18,628 nt of DNA, taken from NCBI GenBank assembly GCA_036506795.1, contig DASXRC010000245.1, positions 1-18,628 of the forward strand, written 5' to 3'. A program made the position numbers and the translations under genes. The stretch is from DASXRC01 sp036506795 (lineage in GTDB: Bacteria > Actinomycetota > Actinomycetes > Mycobacteriales > Micromonosporaceae). Positions 5,852 through 15,667 of this stretch are shown in pieces (within the stretch, counting starts at the first letter, position 1; each line of letters opens with the position of its first letter). The notes beneath the pieces are model-generated. The model worked only from the letters and a program-made list of their open reading frames with translations. It was not told where the DNA came from and did not search any database.

Positions 5852-6135
5852 CGTCTCGCGGCGGTACTCGGAACAGCCAGCGACACATAGCGTGGTCCCG
5901 CCGTCATGGGGCGTGCCGGCCAACCAGGGACCCGTTGGCGGCCATCCGGCCGGTTTGCGGTGGCCCGGACGTGTGAAACATCCTCCGGCCCCGCGACAAA
6001 CCACGGACAACGGCGTTGAGTGTGTGTCCACGCGACCCGGGCCGCCAACGCCGGGACGCGGCAAGCCTGCGGGGGGTGCAGGGGCCGGCCTGAGGCTCGG
6101 TGTACGCGTACGCCGGGCGACGCCGGACCGAGCCG

Positions 6136-6182
6136 CGGCGCCGACGACCGGAGCACCCGAGGCCGCTCCGGACGCGGCGCCG
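6136..6182 (-). terminator. Two-part GC-rich hairpin after the WXG-like operon
   Basis: Outer arms CGGCGCCG (6136-6143 and 6175-6182) enclose a small internal loop and inner arms CCGGAGC (6148-6154) and GCTCCGG (6165-6171) with a 10-base loop. It begins 21 bases after the stop codon of the last operon gene on the minus strand. There is no T-run, as is common for actinobacterial terminators. Confidence 0.6.
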
Positions 6183-6203
6183 CCGGCATGTTCGGGATCG
6201 CTC

Positions 6204-6887
6204 TCACCGCTGCCGGTACGCCAGCTCGGTCAGCCGGGGGGACCAGCGCTCCGCGAGCTCCGACGCCTGCTCGCACGCGCGAGCGATGGGGTAGAGCACG
6301 GCGGCGGCGATGTCCGCGTGGGCTCGAGCCGCCGGTGGCGCCGGCCACTCCGCCCCGAACCATCCCGCCCCGGCTGGGCCGGTCACCACGGCCACCGCCT
6401 CGGCCGAGGTGAGCACGCGCGCCAGCGTCTCGGCGACCGCACCCCGGGTGCGGGCCATCCAGGAGGCGATCGACTCCGCGTACGCCGCCGTGGTTTCCAA
6501 CCTGGCAGACAGGCTGTCGACTCCCCCGGCGAGGTGCGCTGACAGTGCGGACCACCGCGCAGCGAACGCCTCGGCGGCCATGCCCTGCCAGCCACCGCTG
6601 TCCACCATCAGTGCGCGGCCAGTCGTTCCGGTGGGCGCGTGGATTGTCGCGGCGGCGCTCGCCTCGGCGTACCCCTCGGCGAGCGTGCGGAGCGACGGGC
6701 CGCCGGCGGCCAGCGGCGCCGGTCGAAGCTCAGCGATGGCGCCGACCGCGACTCCGGGCAACGCGCCGACGCGGCGGAGCAGCGGCCACACCGGATGTGC
6801 GTCGGGTGCACCCGACCGGGCGAGTGCGCGGTCGACCAGGGCCAGCAGATCGCTTGCCGGGCCGGCGAGGCGCTCGAGCGCGTCCAT
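6204..6887 (-). CDS. WXG100-like helical protein, possible type VII secretion substrate
   Basis: A 227-residue alanine-rich, mostly helical protein. A WXG motif occurs at 100-102 in SGGWQGMAAEAFAARWSALS, followed by a long second helix (GGVDSLSARLETTAAYAESIASWM): the helix-turn-helix hairpin of WXG100 proteins. About 90 residues precede it and about 70 follow it, so it is larger than a typical EsxA-type protein. No signal peptide or catalytic motif is visible. Its ATG (6887) overlaps the stop of the preceding gene in TGATG, indicating translational coupling, and a hairpin follows its stop. A role with ESX-type secretion is inferred from the fold pattern and its neighbours; no secretion ATPase or membrane component is in the window. 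Confidence 0.65.
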   Translation of the reverse strand: MDALERLAGPASDLLALVDRALARSGAPDAHPVWPLLRRVGALPGVAVGAIAELRPAPLAAGGPSLRTLAEGYAEASAAATIHAPTGTTGRALMVDSGGWQGMAAEAFAARWSALSAHLAGGVDSLSARLETTAAYAESIASWMARTRGAVAETLARVLTSAEAVAVVTGPAGAGWFGAEWPAPPAARAHADIAAAVLYPIARACEQASELAERWSPRLTELAYRQR

Positions 6888-7192
6888 CAGGTCGACCTCC
6901 GGTGGCGCCGCCAGGCGGCCTCGTCGGCGTCGGTGTACCCGGTGGCGACGATGCGGAGTGTCTCGCCGATGTCCGACACCCGAGCGCCCGCCGCGGCGGC
7001 CTCACGGGACCGGGCCGCGAGCGCGGATGCCCACTGGGCGTGCATCGCCCGGCCTACGTCGCCGATTTGCCCCCCGGCATCGGCGGCGAAGGCGCGCGCG
7101 TCGAGGGCGAGGTTATCCAGTACAACGCCCGCGTGCGCGATCGTGTCCGCGGCTTGGTCGAGCCGTCGGGCGACCTCGTGCAGGGTCTCCAT
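6887..7192 (-). CDS. EspC-like type VII secretion target protein
   Basis: A 101-residue helical protein with an early helix LHEVARRLDQAADTIAHAGV, a tryptophan-containing helix (MHAQWASALAARSREAAAAG) and a C-terminal segment IVATGYTDADEAAW. The YTDAD stretch fits the YxxxD/E signal found near the C-terminus of ESX substrates. Size and layout match the EspC-like family (excreted factor or type VII target). The ATG at 7192 has GGGAG about five bases upstream and shares the last base of the preceding stop codon. The next gene overlaps it in the same TGATG manner. It probably pairs with one of its neighbours, since ESX substrates are usually exported as heterodimers; that is inference. Confidence 0.65.
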   Translation of the reverse strand: METLHEVARRLDQAADTIAHAGVVLDNLALDARAFAADAGGQIGDVGRAMHAQWASALAARSREAAAAGARVSDIGETLRIVATGYTDADEAAWRRHRRST

Positions 7193-7518
7193 CAGGGCTC
7201 CCCCAGCGGTCGGTAGTCCCCGAACATCTCCGCGTGCAGCTTGCGGCGAGCCCACTCCGCCGCGTCGGCGGCCGCCGCCACCGCGGCGTGGATGGAGCGG
7301 GACACGTCCGCGCTCGTACGCCCCTGGAGGGAGCCGACGATGGTGACGTCGCGGACGGATCCGGTGGCGGTGACGACGACCTCGACGAGGTCGTCGGGCG
7401 AGCGAACCGTCACCTCCACGCCTTGGACCGCCTTCTCGAACTCGGCCTGCAGCGACTCGATGCGCCGGAAGCGCCCGATCGCGTCCTCGATCCAGGCCTC
7501 GTCGATCTCCCGCGCCAT
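7192..7518 (-). CDS. YbaB/EbfC-like protein, first gene of the WXG-like operon
   Basis: A 108-residue protein. An N-terminal helix (WIEDAIGRFRRIESLQAEFE) is followed by strands VEVTVRSPDDLVEVVVTATG and VRDVTIVGSLQG and then a long alanine-rich helix (DVSRSIHAAVAAAADAAEWA). This alpha-beta-alpha order, with the turn 'SPDDLVEVVVTATG', is that of YbaB/EbfC-family proteins, small dimeric nucleoid-associated proteins. Divergent members occur next to WXG-type genes in actinomycetes, where their role is unclear. The ATG at 7518 has GGAG about eight bases upstream. The stop codon overlaps the next start (TGATG). The 109-base gap before it contains two DnaA-box-like sites and separates it from holB, so it may have its own promoter. 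Confidence 0.7.
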   Translation of the reverse strand: MAREIDEAWIEDAIGRFRRIESLQAEFEKAVQGVEVTVRSPDDLVEVVVTATGSVRDVTIVGSLQGRTSADVSRSIHAAVAAAADAAEWARRKLHAEMFGDYRPLGEP

Positions 7519-7597
7519 GCCGCAGGCTCCTCACCGACTGTGTCGTGCCAAATGCGCCACGGCACCGTACCGAAGGGCGAACCGCGCTCGAAAGGCC

Positions 7598-7618
7598 TGT
7601 GGATAACCGTGTGGACGA
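7598..7618 (+). promoter_or_regulatory. Two adjacent DnaA-box-like 9-mers
   Basis: TGTGGATAA at 7598-7606 is the exact reverse complement of the classical DnaA box TTATCCACA. TGTGGACGA at 7610-7618 is the reverse complement of TCGTCCACA, one base from the actinobacterial form TTGTCCACA. They have the same orientation, are three bases apart and lie in the gap between holB and the YbaB-like gene. They could regulate the downstream operon or bind DnaA away from the origin. Function is not shown. Confidence 0.4.
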
Positions 7619-7627
7619 TCGCCGTGA

Positions 7628-8833
7628 TCAACCACGCCAGAGGGTGAGCATCATCGCCTCGACCGCGATCCGCGGCTTGACGTTCGCCTCGATCGCGGCA
7701 CGGCACGCCAGCACGGCCTCCAGCCGCCGCAGCGCAGACTCGGCCGTCCACCTGTCGGCGGCAGACTCGGCCACGCGCGCGGTGTCGGTGTGCACGGGCC
7801 GGATGGGCGCGCCGAACTTGACCGCCAGCACGTCCCGATAGAAGCCGGCAAGGTCGACCAGTGCCCGGTCGAGCGCGTCGCGCTGCGCTCTGGTGGCCCG
7901 CGACCTCTGCCGGCGCTCAAGGTCCTTGAGCTGCCCGGCAGCGCCCCGCATCGCCCCCGCCGCGCCGCGTCCCGTGCCACCCGCGCCGAGTGCGGTCTCC
8001 AGCGCCGACCGTTCGGCGGCGTCGGTCTCGGCGACGGCCGCCTCGGCCTCGGCCTCGGCCGCCTCGATGAGGGCGGACGCGGCGTCGAAGCAGGCGCCGA
8101 TGCCGGTCAGCCGCCGGGGGATGGTGAGCACCGCCTCACGTCGCTGCCGCGCGCGCGCGTCGCGCGCCAGCCAGCGGGCCCGGCCGACGTGGCCCTGTGC
8201 GGCCGCCGCGGCCCACGTGGCGACGTCCTGCGGGACGGCGTCGCGCGAGGTGAGCACCGTGGCGACCGCCTCCGCGGGCGGCTGGCGCAGCGTCACCACG
8301 CGGCAGCGGGAACGGATCGTGACGGAGATGTCGTCCGGATGCGTGGACGGCGTACACAGGAGGAACACGGTTCGCGGCGGTGGCTCCTCGATCGCCTTCA
8401 GCAGGGCGTTGCCGGCCTGCTCGGTGAGGCGGTCGGCGTCCTCGACGACCAGCACCTGCCAGCGACCAGCGGTGGGGGTGCTCGCCGCGCGCAGCACCAG
8501 CGCGCGCATCTCGCCGACCCCGATGGACAGGCCCTCGGGAACGACGAACCGGACGTCGGCGTGGGTGCCACCCAGCGTCGTGTGGCAGCCGGCGCACGTG
8601 CCGCAGCCGGTGCCGGTCTCGCACTGCAGCGCCGCCGCGAACGCCCGGGCAGCAACGGACCGCCCGGATCCTGGCGGTCCCGTGAAGATCCAGGCGTGGG
8701 TCATCGCACCAGTGGCGAGCGACGCGGTGTCGATGGCGGCCTCACCGCTCACGACGGCCGCGGCCGCCGCGGCCGCCCGGCGCAGGGTCGCGACCGTCTC
8801 CTCCTGGCCGACCAGCGATGCGTAGACGTCCAC
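7628..8833 (-). CDS. holB: DNA polymerase III subunit delta'
   Basis: A 401-residue clamp-loader subunit. With gamma/tau and delta it loads the beta sliding clamp at replication forks. The AAA+-like N-terminal domain shows a degenerate P-loop GPPGSGRS (52-59) with arginine in place of the Walker lysine, zinc-binding cysteines 71, 77, 80 and 83 (CETGTGCGTCAGC), NALLKAIEEPPPRTVFLLC (about 142-160) and the SRC arginine-finger motif in TIRSRC. Delta' normally does not hydrolyse ATP, so the altered P-loop fits. A long alanine/glutamate-rich helical region (SALIEAAEAEAEAAVAETDA) precedes the C-terminal collar domain. The GTG at 8833 lies five bases after the stop of the thymidylate kinase fusion, so the two genes are probably co-transcribed and translationally linked. 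The order topA, tmk, holB is known from other actinomycetes. Confidence 0.93.
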   Translation of the reverse strand: MDVYASLVGQEETVATLRRAAAAAAAVVSGEAAIDTASLATGAMTHAWIFTGPPGSGRSVAARAFAAALQCETGTGCGTCAGCHTTLGGTHADVRFVVPEGLSIGVGEMRALVLRAASTPTAGRWQVLVVEDADRLTEQAGNALLKAIEEPPPRTVFLLCTPSTHPDDISVTIRSRCRVVTLRQPPAEAVATVLTSRDAVPQDVATWAAAAAQGHVGRARWLARDARARQRREAVLTIPRRLTGIGACFDAASALIEAAEAEAEAAVAETDAAERSALETALGAGGTGRGAAGAMRGAAGQLKDLERRQRSRATRAQRDALDRALVDLAGFYRDVLAVKFGAPIRPVHTDTARVAESAADRWTAESALRRLEAVLACRAAIEANVKPRIAVEAMMLTLWRG

Positions 8834-8838
8834 GCCGG

Positions 8839-11001
8839 CTACCGCCGCCGCTCCAATTCGCGGTCCACAATGGACTGTCGGCCATTGTCGGAGGGTTCGG
8901 GCGGCCGGGCCGTCGGCTCCTCCACCTCGGGAAGGATCGAGGTAACGCGATCAAGCACGAGCGCCGCGAGCTCCTCCGGCGGGCGAGCTCCATCCAGGAC
9001 GAGGTACCGCTTAGGGTCGGCGGCCGCGAGGTCGAGGAACGCGTACCGGACCCGGTCGTGAAACGCGAGCGACTCACTCTCAAGGCGATCCGGTGCCGCG
9101 CCGCTGGCCTCGACGCGCCCCAGGCCGACGGAGGGATCCACGTCGAGGAGCACGACCAGGTCGGGCTTGAGGCCGCCGGTCGCCCAGGAGGACAGCCATG
9201 ACACCTCGTCCACCGGCAGGGCCCGGCCGGCACCCTGGTACGCGAGCGACGAGTCCACGTACCGGTCGCTGATCACCACCGCGCCGCGGGCCAGCGCGGG
9301 CCGGACAACGGCGGCGACGTGGTTTGCGCGGTCGGCGGCGTAGAGCAGCGCCTCCGCTCGCGCCGAGAGAGCGGTCGCGCCGAGCGGGCGGGCGGCACCA
9401 TCGAGCACGAGCGTGCGGATCCGCCTGCCGACCTCGGTCGCCCCGGGCTCGCCGGTCATCACCACGTCGCGGCCCTGGGCCTTGAGTGCCTCGCCGAGCA
9501 GCCGCACCTGCGTCGACTTGCCGGCCCCGTCACCGCCCTCGAATGCGATGAACACACCCTTCCAGGAGTACTGCTCGCCGAGCGAGAGCGGCCGGCCCCG
9601 AATCGAGCTCCACAGGTCCGCGAACACCGGCACACCCGGCTTGTCGTCCATCTGGCGGAACGCGCTCAGCCCGGTCAACAGGCCGAACACGCCCCCGGCG
9701 AACAGCAGCACCCGGGTCGAGGAGATATGAAACGCGCCGGCGTCACCGACCGATATCTCGCGCGAGCTGCCCAGGCCGACCAGCACACCGGAGAGCGCGA
9801 TCGCCAGCATGAGCACCACGCGGGTGCCGGTCTGCACGAATGCAAACACGCGCCCGCGGACGTCGTCGCCGACCTCCCCGCCGAGCAGGGTGGTGCCCGA
9901 CAGGAACGCCATCCCGGCGGCCGCCCCCACCAGCAGCGCCCCGAACATGGCCATGGACAGGTGGACGGAGACCGCGAGCAAAAAGACCGCGGCCGCGGCC
10001 AGCACGATGCTCATGCCGAACCAGCGCCGCCGGGACAGCGCGCCCACCAGTAACGGGCCGAGCCCGATGCCGAGGCTGAGCCCGATGAACAGCGTGCCGA
10101 AGAGGAGGTAGAAGGTCGAGTTGCCACCGCCGAGGGACTGGGCGAAGAACTGGGCGGTGCCGATCACGACGCCGCCGCCGGCGAAGGCACCCAGGATGCC
10201 GAGAACGAGGCCGCGGACGAGGGGTGTCTTGCCGACGTACCGCCAGCCGTCCACGAACTGGCGCAGCAGGCCGACCACGGGACGCTCGTGCCGGCTGTCG
10301 CGGCCGCTGATCTCCTTGATCCCGAACAGCACGACCACCGCGGTCGCGAGGCGGGACAGCGAGTTGAAGTACAGCGCGAGGTTGGCGGCTGCGGCCCAGG
10401 AGGGGATCGCGTTCGACCGCAGGGAGGCGTCGAGCGCCGCGAGGCCGAGCGCCGCGAGCACCGGCGTAAAGCCGTACGTCGTGATCAACGTGAGCTGGTT
10501 CGCGATCTCCAGCTTGGCCCGCGGGATGAGGTTGGGGACCGAAGCCTCTTTGGCCGGAATCCAGATCAGCGTGATCGTCTCGATGAAGAACGTCGCGATC
10601 GCCGCCCAGCTGACGGTCACGGCGGCGTTGTGCGCGAGCAGCCCAACGATCGGGATGGAGGCGAACAAGACAAAGCGCAGCAGGTCACAGACGACCATCG
10701 TGTAACGGCGGTCGAACCGGTCGGCCAACACGCCGGCGACCGGGCCGAGGACCACCGCCGGCAGCAGCCGGACCGCGATCACCGAGCCGAACGCAAGACC
10801 CTTGGCGGCCGAGCCGGAGACCTGAGCGGAGGCGAACGTCGCGACCGCGAGCAGGCCGAGCCAGTCGCCGAGGGACGCCACGCCCAGCACAATCCAGAGC
10901 CGGCGGAACGGTCGGATGCGCAGGACGGACTTAAGTGCCTTGAATCCGGACAGACTGACCTGAGCCGCGGCATCCGACCGGGTGACCTTGCCGGCCCCCA
11001 A
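8839..11001 (-). CDS. tmk: MFS transporter–thymidylate kinase fusion protein
   Basis: A 720-residue protein with two domains. Residues about 30-450 form an MFS-type permease with roughly 12 hydrophobic helices and the loop GVLADRFDRRYTMV (90-103), typical of the 2-3 loop. Residues about 480-690 are dTMP kinase, converting dTMP to dTDP: P-loop EGGDGAGKST (488-497), EPGATEVG (518-525), the DRYVDSSLAYQG motif (579-590) and the lid DRLESESLAFHDRVR. The kinase would be tethered to the membrane. Fusions of this type occur in actinomycetes. In place of the usual TREPG it reads TGEPG. The only standard start is TTG at 10999-11001, which has no well-spaced ribosome binding site. An upstream ATC codon at 11043-11041, seven bases after GGAGG, would add IDTNATEPEASPEL and may be the true start. 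It lies five bases upstream of holB. Confidence 0.9.
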   Translation of the reverse strand: MGAGKVTRSDAAAQVSLSGFKALKSVLRIRPFRRLWIVLGVASLGDWLGLLAVATFASAQVSGSAAKGLAFGSVIAVRLLPAVVLGPVAGVLADRFDRRYTMVVCDLLRFVLFASIPIVGLLAHNAAVTVSWAAIATFFIETITLIWIPAKEASVPNLIPRAKLEIANQLTLITTYGFTPVLAALGLAALDASLRSNAIPSWAAAANLALYFNSLSRLATAVVVLFGIKEISGRDSRHERPVVGLLRQFVDGWRYVGKTPLVRGLVLGILGAFAGGGVVIGTAQFFAQSLGGGNSTFYLLFGTLFIGLSLGIGLGPLLVGALSRRRWFGMSIVLAAAAVFLLAVSVHLSMAMFGALLVGAAAGMAFLSGTTLLGGEVGDDVRGRVFAFVQTGTRVVLMLAIALSGVLVGLGSSREISVGDAGAFHISSTRVLLFAGGVFGLLTGLSAFRQMDDKPGVPVFADLWSSIRGRPLSLGEQYSWKGVFIAFEGGDGAGKSTQVRLLGEALKAQGRDVVMTGEPGATEVGRRIRTLVLDGAARPLGATALSARAEALLYAADRANHVAAVVRPALARGAVVISDRYVDSSLAYQGAGRALPVDEVSWLSSWATGGLKPDLVVLLDVDPSVGLGRVEASGAAPDRLESESLAFHDRVRYAFLDLAAADPKRYLVLDGARPPEELAALVLDRVTSILPEVEEPTARPPEPSDNGRQSIVDRELERRR

Positions 11002-11145
11002 GAGCTCGGGCGAGGCCTCCGGTTCGGTTGCGTTCGTGTCGATTGCCGTACCTCCACGGGCGGCCCAGCGGTGGGCGACTCCCCGCCCACTGTAGCCGCG
11101 TGAAGGATCTCATCCGACCCCGACATTGCCGCGCGGCCGGCGCTG

Positions 11146-11808
11146 TCAGGCCGGGTCCGTGCCGGCCGGTATGGCGGCCGCGGCGTCCACGTGCCGGTGG
11201 AGGTACTCCCGGATCAACGCCTTCGCCTCGTCGAGAACGGCCTCGTCGCCGTCCGGATGCCGGCGGAACGCGAGCTTGATCAACGCGTCGGCCGCCTCCA
11301 CCGCGATCGCCAGCGCGAACCGCAGGCGCTCGCTGTCCGCCGCCCCGAACTGCCCCACGAGCAGCTCCGCCAGGTGCTCGGCGATCACTGCGTTGTTGTC
11401 GCGCTCCTCGTCGAGTAGGTGCACGTCGACGACGTCTCCAAAGTGAAGAGTGCGGAACCCGGGCACGGTCCGGTGCATGGCGATGTACTCGTCGATGCCT
11501 GCGTCCACGCCGTCCCACCAATGGTCGAACGAGGCCTCTCGGAACCGGCCGGCGAGGCGCCGCAGGTACGCCTCGATGTTGCGCTGCGTCAGTGCCTGCA
11601 CGATGGCGCGCTTATCCGGGAAGAACTGGTACACGGAGCCGATCGCCACCCCGGCCCGCTCGGCGAGCAGGGTCGTGGTCAAACCGTCGTACCCGACCTC
11701 ATCGATCAGCTCGGCGCACGCGTCGAGCATGCGCTGGACCCGGGCGACGCTGCGCCCCTGCACCGGTACGCGGCGCAGGGGACCAGTGGTGACGGTAGGC
11801 GTGGGCAC
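11146..11808 (-). CDS. TetR-family transcriptional regulator
   Basis: A 220-residue regulator. The N-terminal DNA-binding domain covers about residues 20-67, with the helix-turn-helix LTTTLLAERAGVAIGSVYQF followed by FPDKRAIV, the TetR signature. The rest is a helical ligand-binding and dimerisation domain with no recognisable ligand motif (WWDGVDAGIDEYIAMHRTVP, HLAELLVGQFG). I chose the GTG at 11808, nine bases after GGGGAG; a longer frame upstream to 11955 is possible but adds low-complexity sequence. It sits alone between topA and the tmk fusion, with gaps of about 155 and 105-145 bases, on the same strand. Such regulators often control themselves or a neighbouring transporter, so the MFS domain of the next gene is a candidate target by position only. 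I see no clear palindromic operator. Confidence 0.88.
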   Translation of the reverse strand: MPTPTVTTGPLRRVPVQGRSVARVQRMLDACAELIDEVGYDGLTTTLLAERAGVAIGSVYQFFPDKRAIVQALTQRNIEAYLRRLAGRFREASFDHWWDGVDAGIDEYIAMHRTVPGFRTLHFGDVVDVHLLDEERDNNAVIAEHLAELLVGQFGAADSERLRFALAIAVEAADALIKLAFRRHPDGDEAVLDEAKALIREYLHRHVDAAAAIPAGTDPA

Positions 11809-11964
11809 TCGTCGCCACTCCCCTTCGAATGCGCCGGCCCGCTCGCAGGCCAGCCAGAACCGAACCCTACTCGGTATCAACGAGGGTGGCGGGTCCACGG
11901 ATCGGGCCAACGGCGCCAAACGGGTGGTCGATCCCGGGGGTGAGCGAACGGCCATATCGGGCGG

Positions 11965-14823
<2,859 letters not shown>

Positions 14824-15015
14824 CGGCTCTCTCCCTGATCTCCTGCGATGGACGTCCAACGTAACGCGCCGTTCGCGCGCCCGGTGGCGGGTGCGTGCAA
14901 CCACGTCACAGCGGAGCGTCACGTTAGACGGCGACACGGTACACCCACGGTGGAACGTGACGGCGACCACCGCACCGGACGAACGCCGATCTAGGTGATG
15001 CTGCCCACCGCGCCG
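14824..15015. promoter_or_regulatory. topA upstream region with 9-bp inverted repeat
   Basis: This non-coding stretch must hold the topA promoter. CGTCACGTT (14917-14925) and AACGTGACG (14954-14962) are exact inverted copies 28 bases apart, and a related CACGTCAC lies at 14902-14909. TAACGT on the minus strand, overlapping 14919-14924, is a possible -10 box. No matching -35 box is obvious. The repeats could be an operator; no regulator is known from the sequence. Confidence 0.35.
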
Positions 15016-15107
15016 GCGGCCAAACCGCTGGCAGGCGGCCGGCGCGGCTAAATCGCTGGCCAGGCGTCGGCGGGCGCGGCTAAATGGCTGGCCAAGCGTC
15101 GGCGGGC
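15016..15107. repeat. Imperfect tandem repeat (about 32 bp, three copies) at a gene 3' end
   Basis: Copies 15044-15075 and 15076-15107 are each 32 bases and differ at only two positions. A diverged third copy covers about 15016-15043. Each of the two good copies encodes, on the minus strand, APADAWPAI followed by TAG. The gene at 15080-15667 therefore ends in the first copy it reaches, and the second stop (15050-15048) is in another frame because 32 is not a multiple of three. Confidence 0.8.
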
Positions 15108-15667
15108 GCGGCCGCCGGGCGGTCCCCCACGAGCTCGGCGAGGCGGGCCAGCCGGCGGCGGCCGGTGATGCGGTACGCCGGACCGCCGGCGCGCGGGCCG
15201 AGCAGTGTGGCGGGTAGGCCGATCGCGGCGAGGGCCGCCCCGACCGCCTCCCACGCCGACCCGTCCGAGGGTCCGAGCCGCAGCACCGCGCCGAGCGGTT
15301 CGGGCATACCGGCCGCCGCCCACCACAGCCTCAGTCGCGGCCCGTTGAGATGGAATCCGGCCGGCGGGCGTTTGGCCGCTCCACGCAGCCACTCCGCGCC
15401 GAGCGACGCCAGCGACGTGGCGTATGCCGTGCGTACGCCCAGGTGGCCGGCCACCTCGGTGGGCGACCAGGTCGCGCCGAGGCCCCGGGCGGCCAGCTCG
15501 GCGACCAGCACGTGCACCCGCCAGGCGTCGTCGACCACCACCGAGACGCGCGCCGTGCCGCCCATCCGCACGACCTGGCCCGGCCCGGCAAGCAGACCGG
15601 CCAGGTCGGCCGGCGACGGGTCTACCGCCTCCACGCCGAACAGCGACAGCTGACGGCTCAGTGACAC
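15080..15667 (-). CDS. Conserved hypothetical protein upstream of topA
   Basis: A 195-residue protein that I do not recognise as a named family. It starts MSLSRQLSLFGVEAVDPSPADLAGLLAG and has alternating short strands and helices (ARVSVVVDDAWRVHVLVAEL; GLGATWSPTEVAGHLGVRTA), with no signal peptide, membrane segment or catalytic motif. The end is proline/alanine-rich (DRPAAAPADAWPAI). The start is the GTG at 15667, seven bases after GAGG; this overlaps the end of the lipoprotein gene by 10 bases, so the two are likely translated from one transcript. The last codons lie in a tandemly duplicated 32-bp unit, so the C-terminus may have been altered recently. The consistent protein character across the whole frame makes this a real gene. 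Confidence 0.72.
   Translation of the reverse strand: MSLSRQLSLFGVEAVDPSPADLAGLLAGPGQVVRMGGTARVSVVVDDAWRVHVLVAELAARGLGATWSPTEVAGHLGVRTAYATSLASLGAEWLRGAAKRPPAGFHLNGPRLRLWWAAAGMPEPLGAVLRLGPSDGSAWEAVGAALAAIGLPATLLGPRAGGPAYRITGRRRLARLAELVGDRPAAAPADAWPAI

Larger units (their letters stand above)
5839..6203. other. Intergenic region between the WXG operon end and the PSP1 gene
   Basis: About 365 bases without a gene that I can support. Open frames run through it on both strands only because the GC content is high. It contains the candidate PSP1 promoter near 5846-5851 and a long hairpin at 6136-6182 that probably ends the upstream operon. The middle part, about 5900-6130, shows nothing I can assign. 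Confidence 0.6.

Noticed and set aside
5934..6049. GTTGGCGGCC and GGCCGCCAAC inverted pair
   Set aside because: Ten GC-rich bases about 100 apart in a GC-rich genome are expected by chance, and no local structure supports them.
5839..6555. Open reading frame extending the PSP1-family protein by about 240 residues at its N-terminus
   Set aside because: The extension is arginine/proline/glycine-rich, overlaps the WXG-like gene on the same strand in another frame, and family members start at MGML.
8867..8888. Inverted repeat ACAATGG/CCATTGT
   Set aside because: It lies inside the coding sequence for the tail of the tmk fusion and is only 7 bp; chance is sufficient.
7790..9061. Long plus-strand frame opposite holB and tmk
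   Set aside because: Composition is that of an antisense shadow of a GC-rich gene, and the minus-strand frame has clear clamp-loader motifs.
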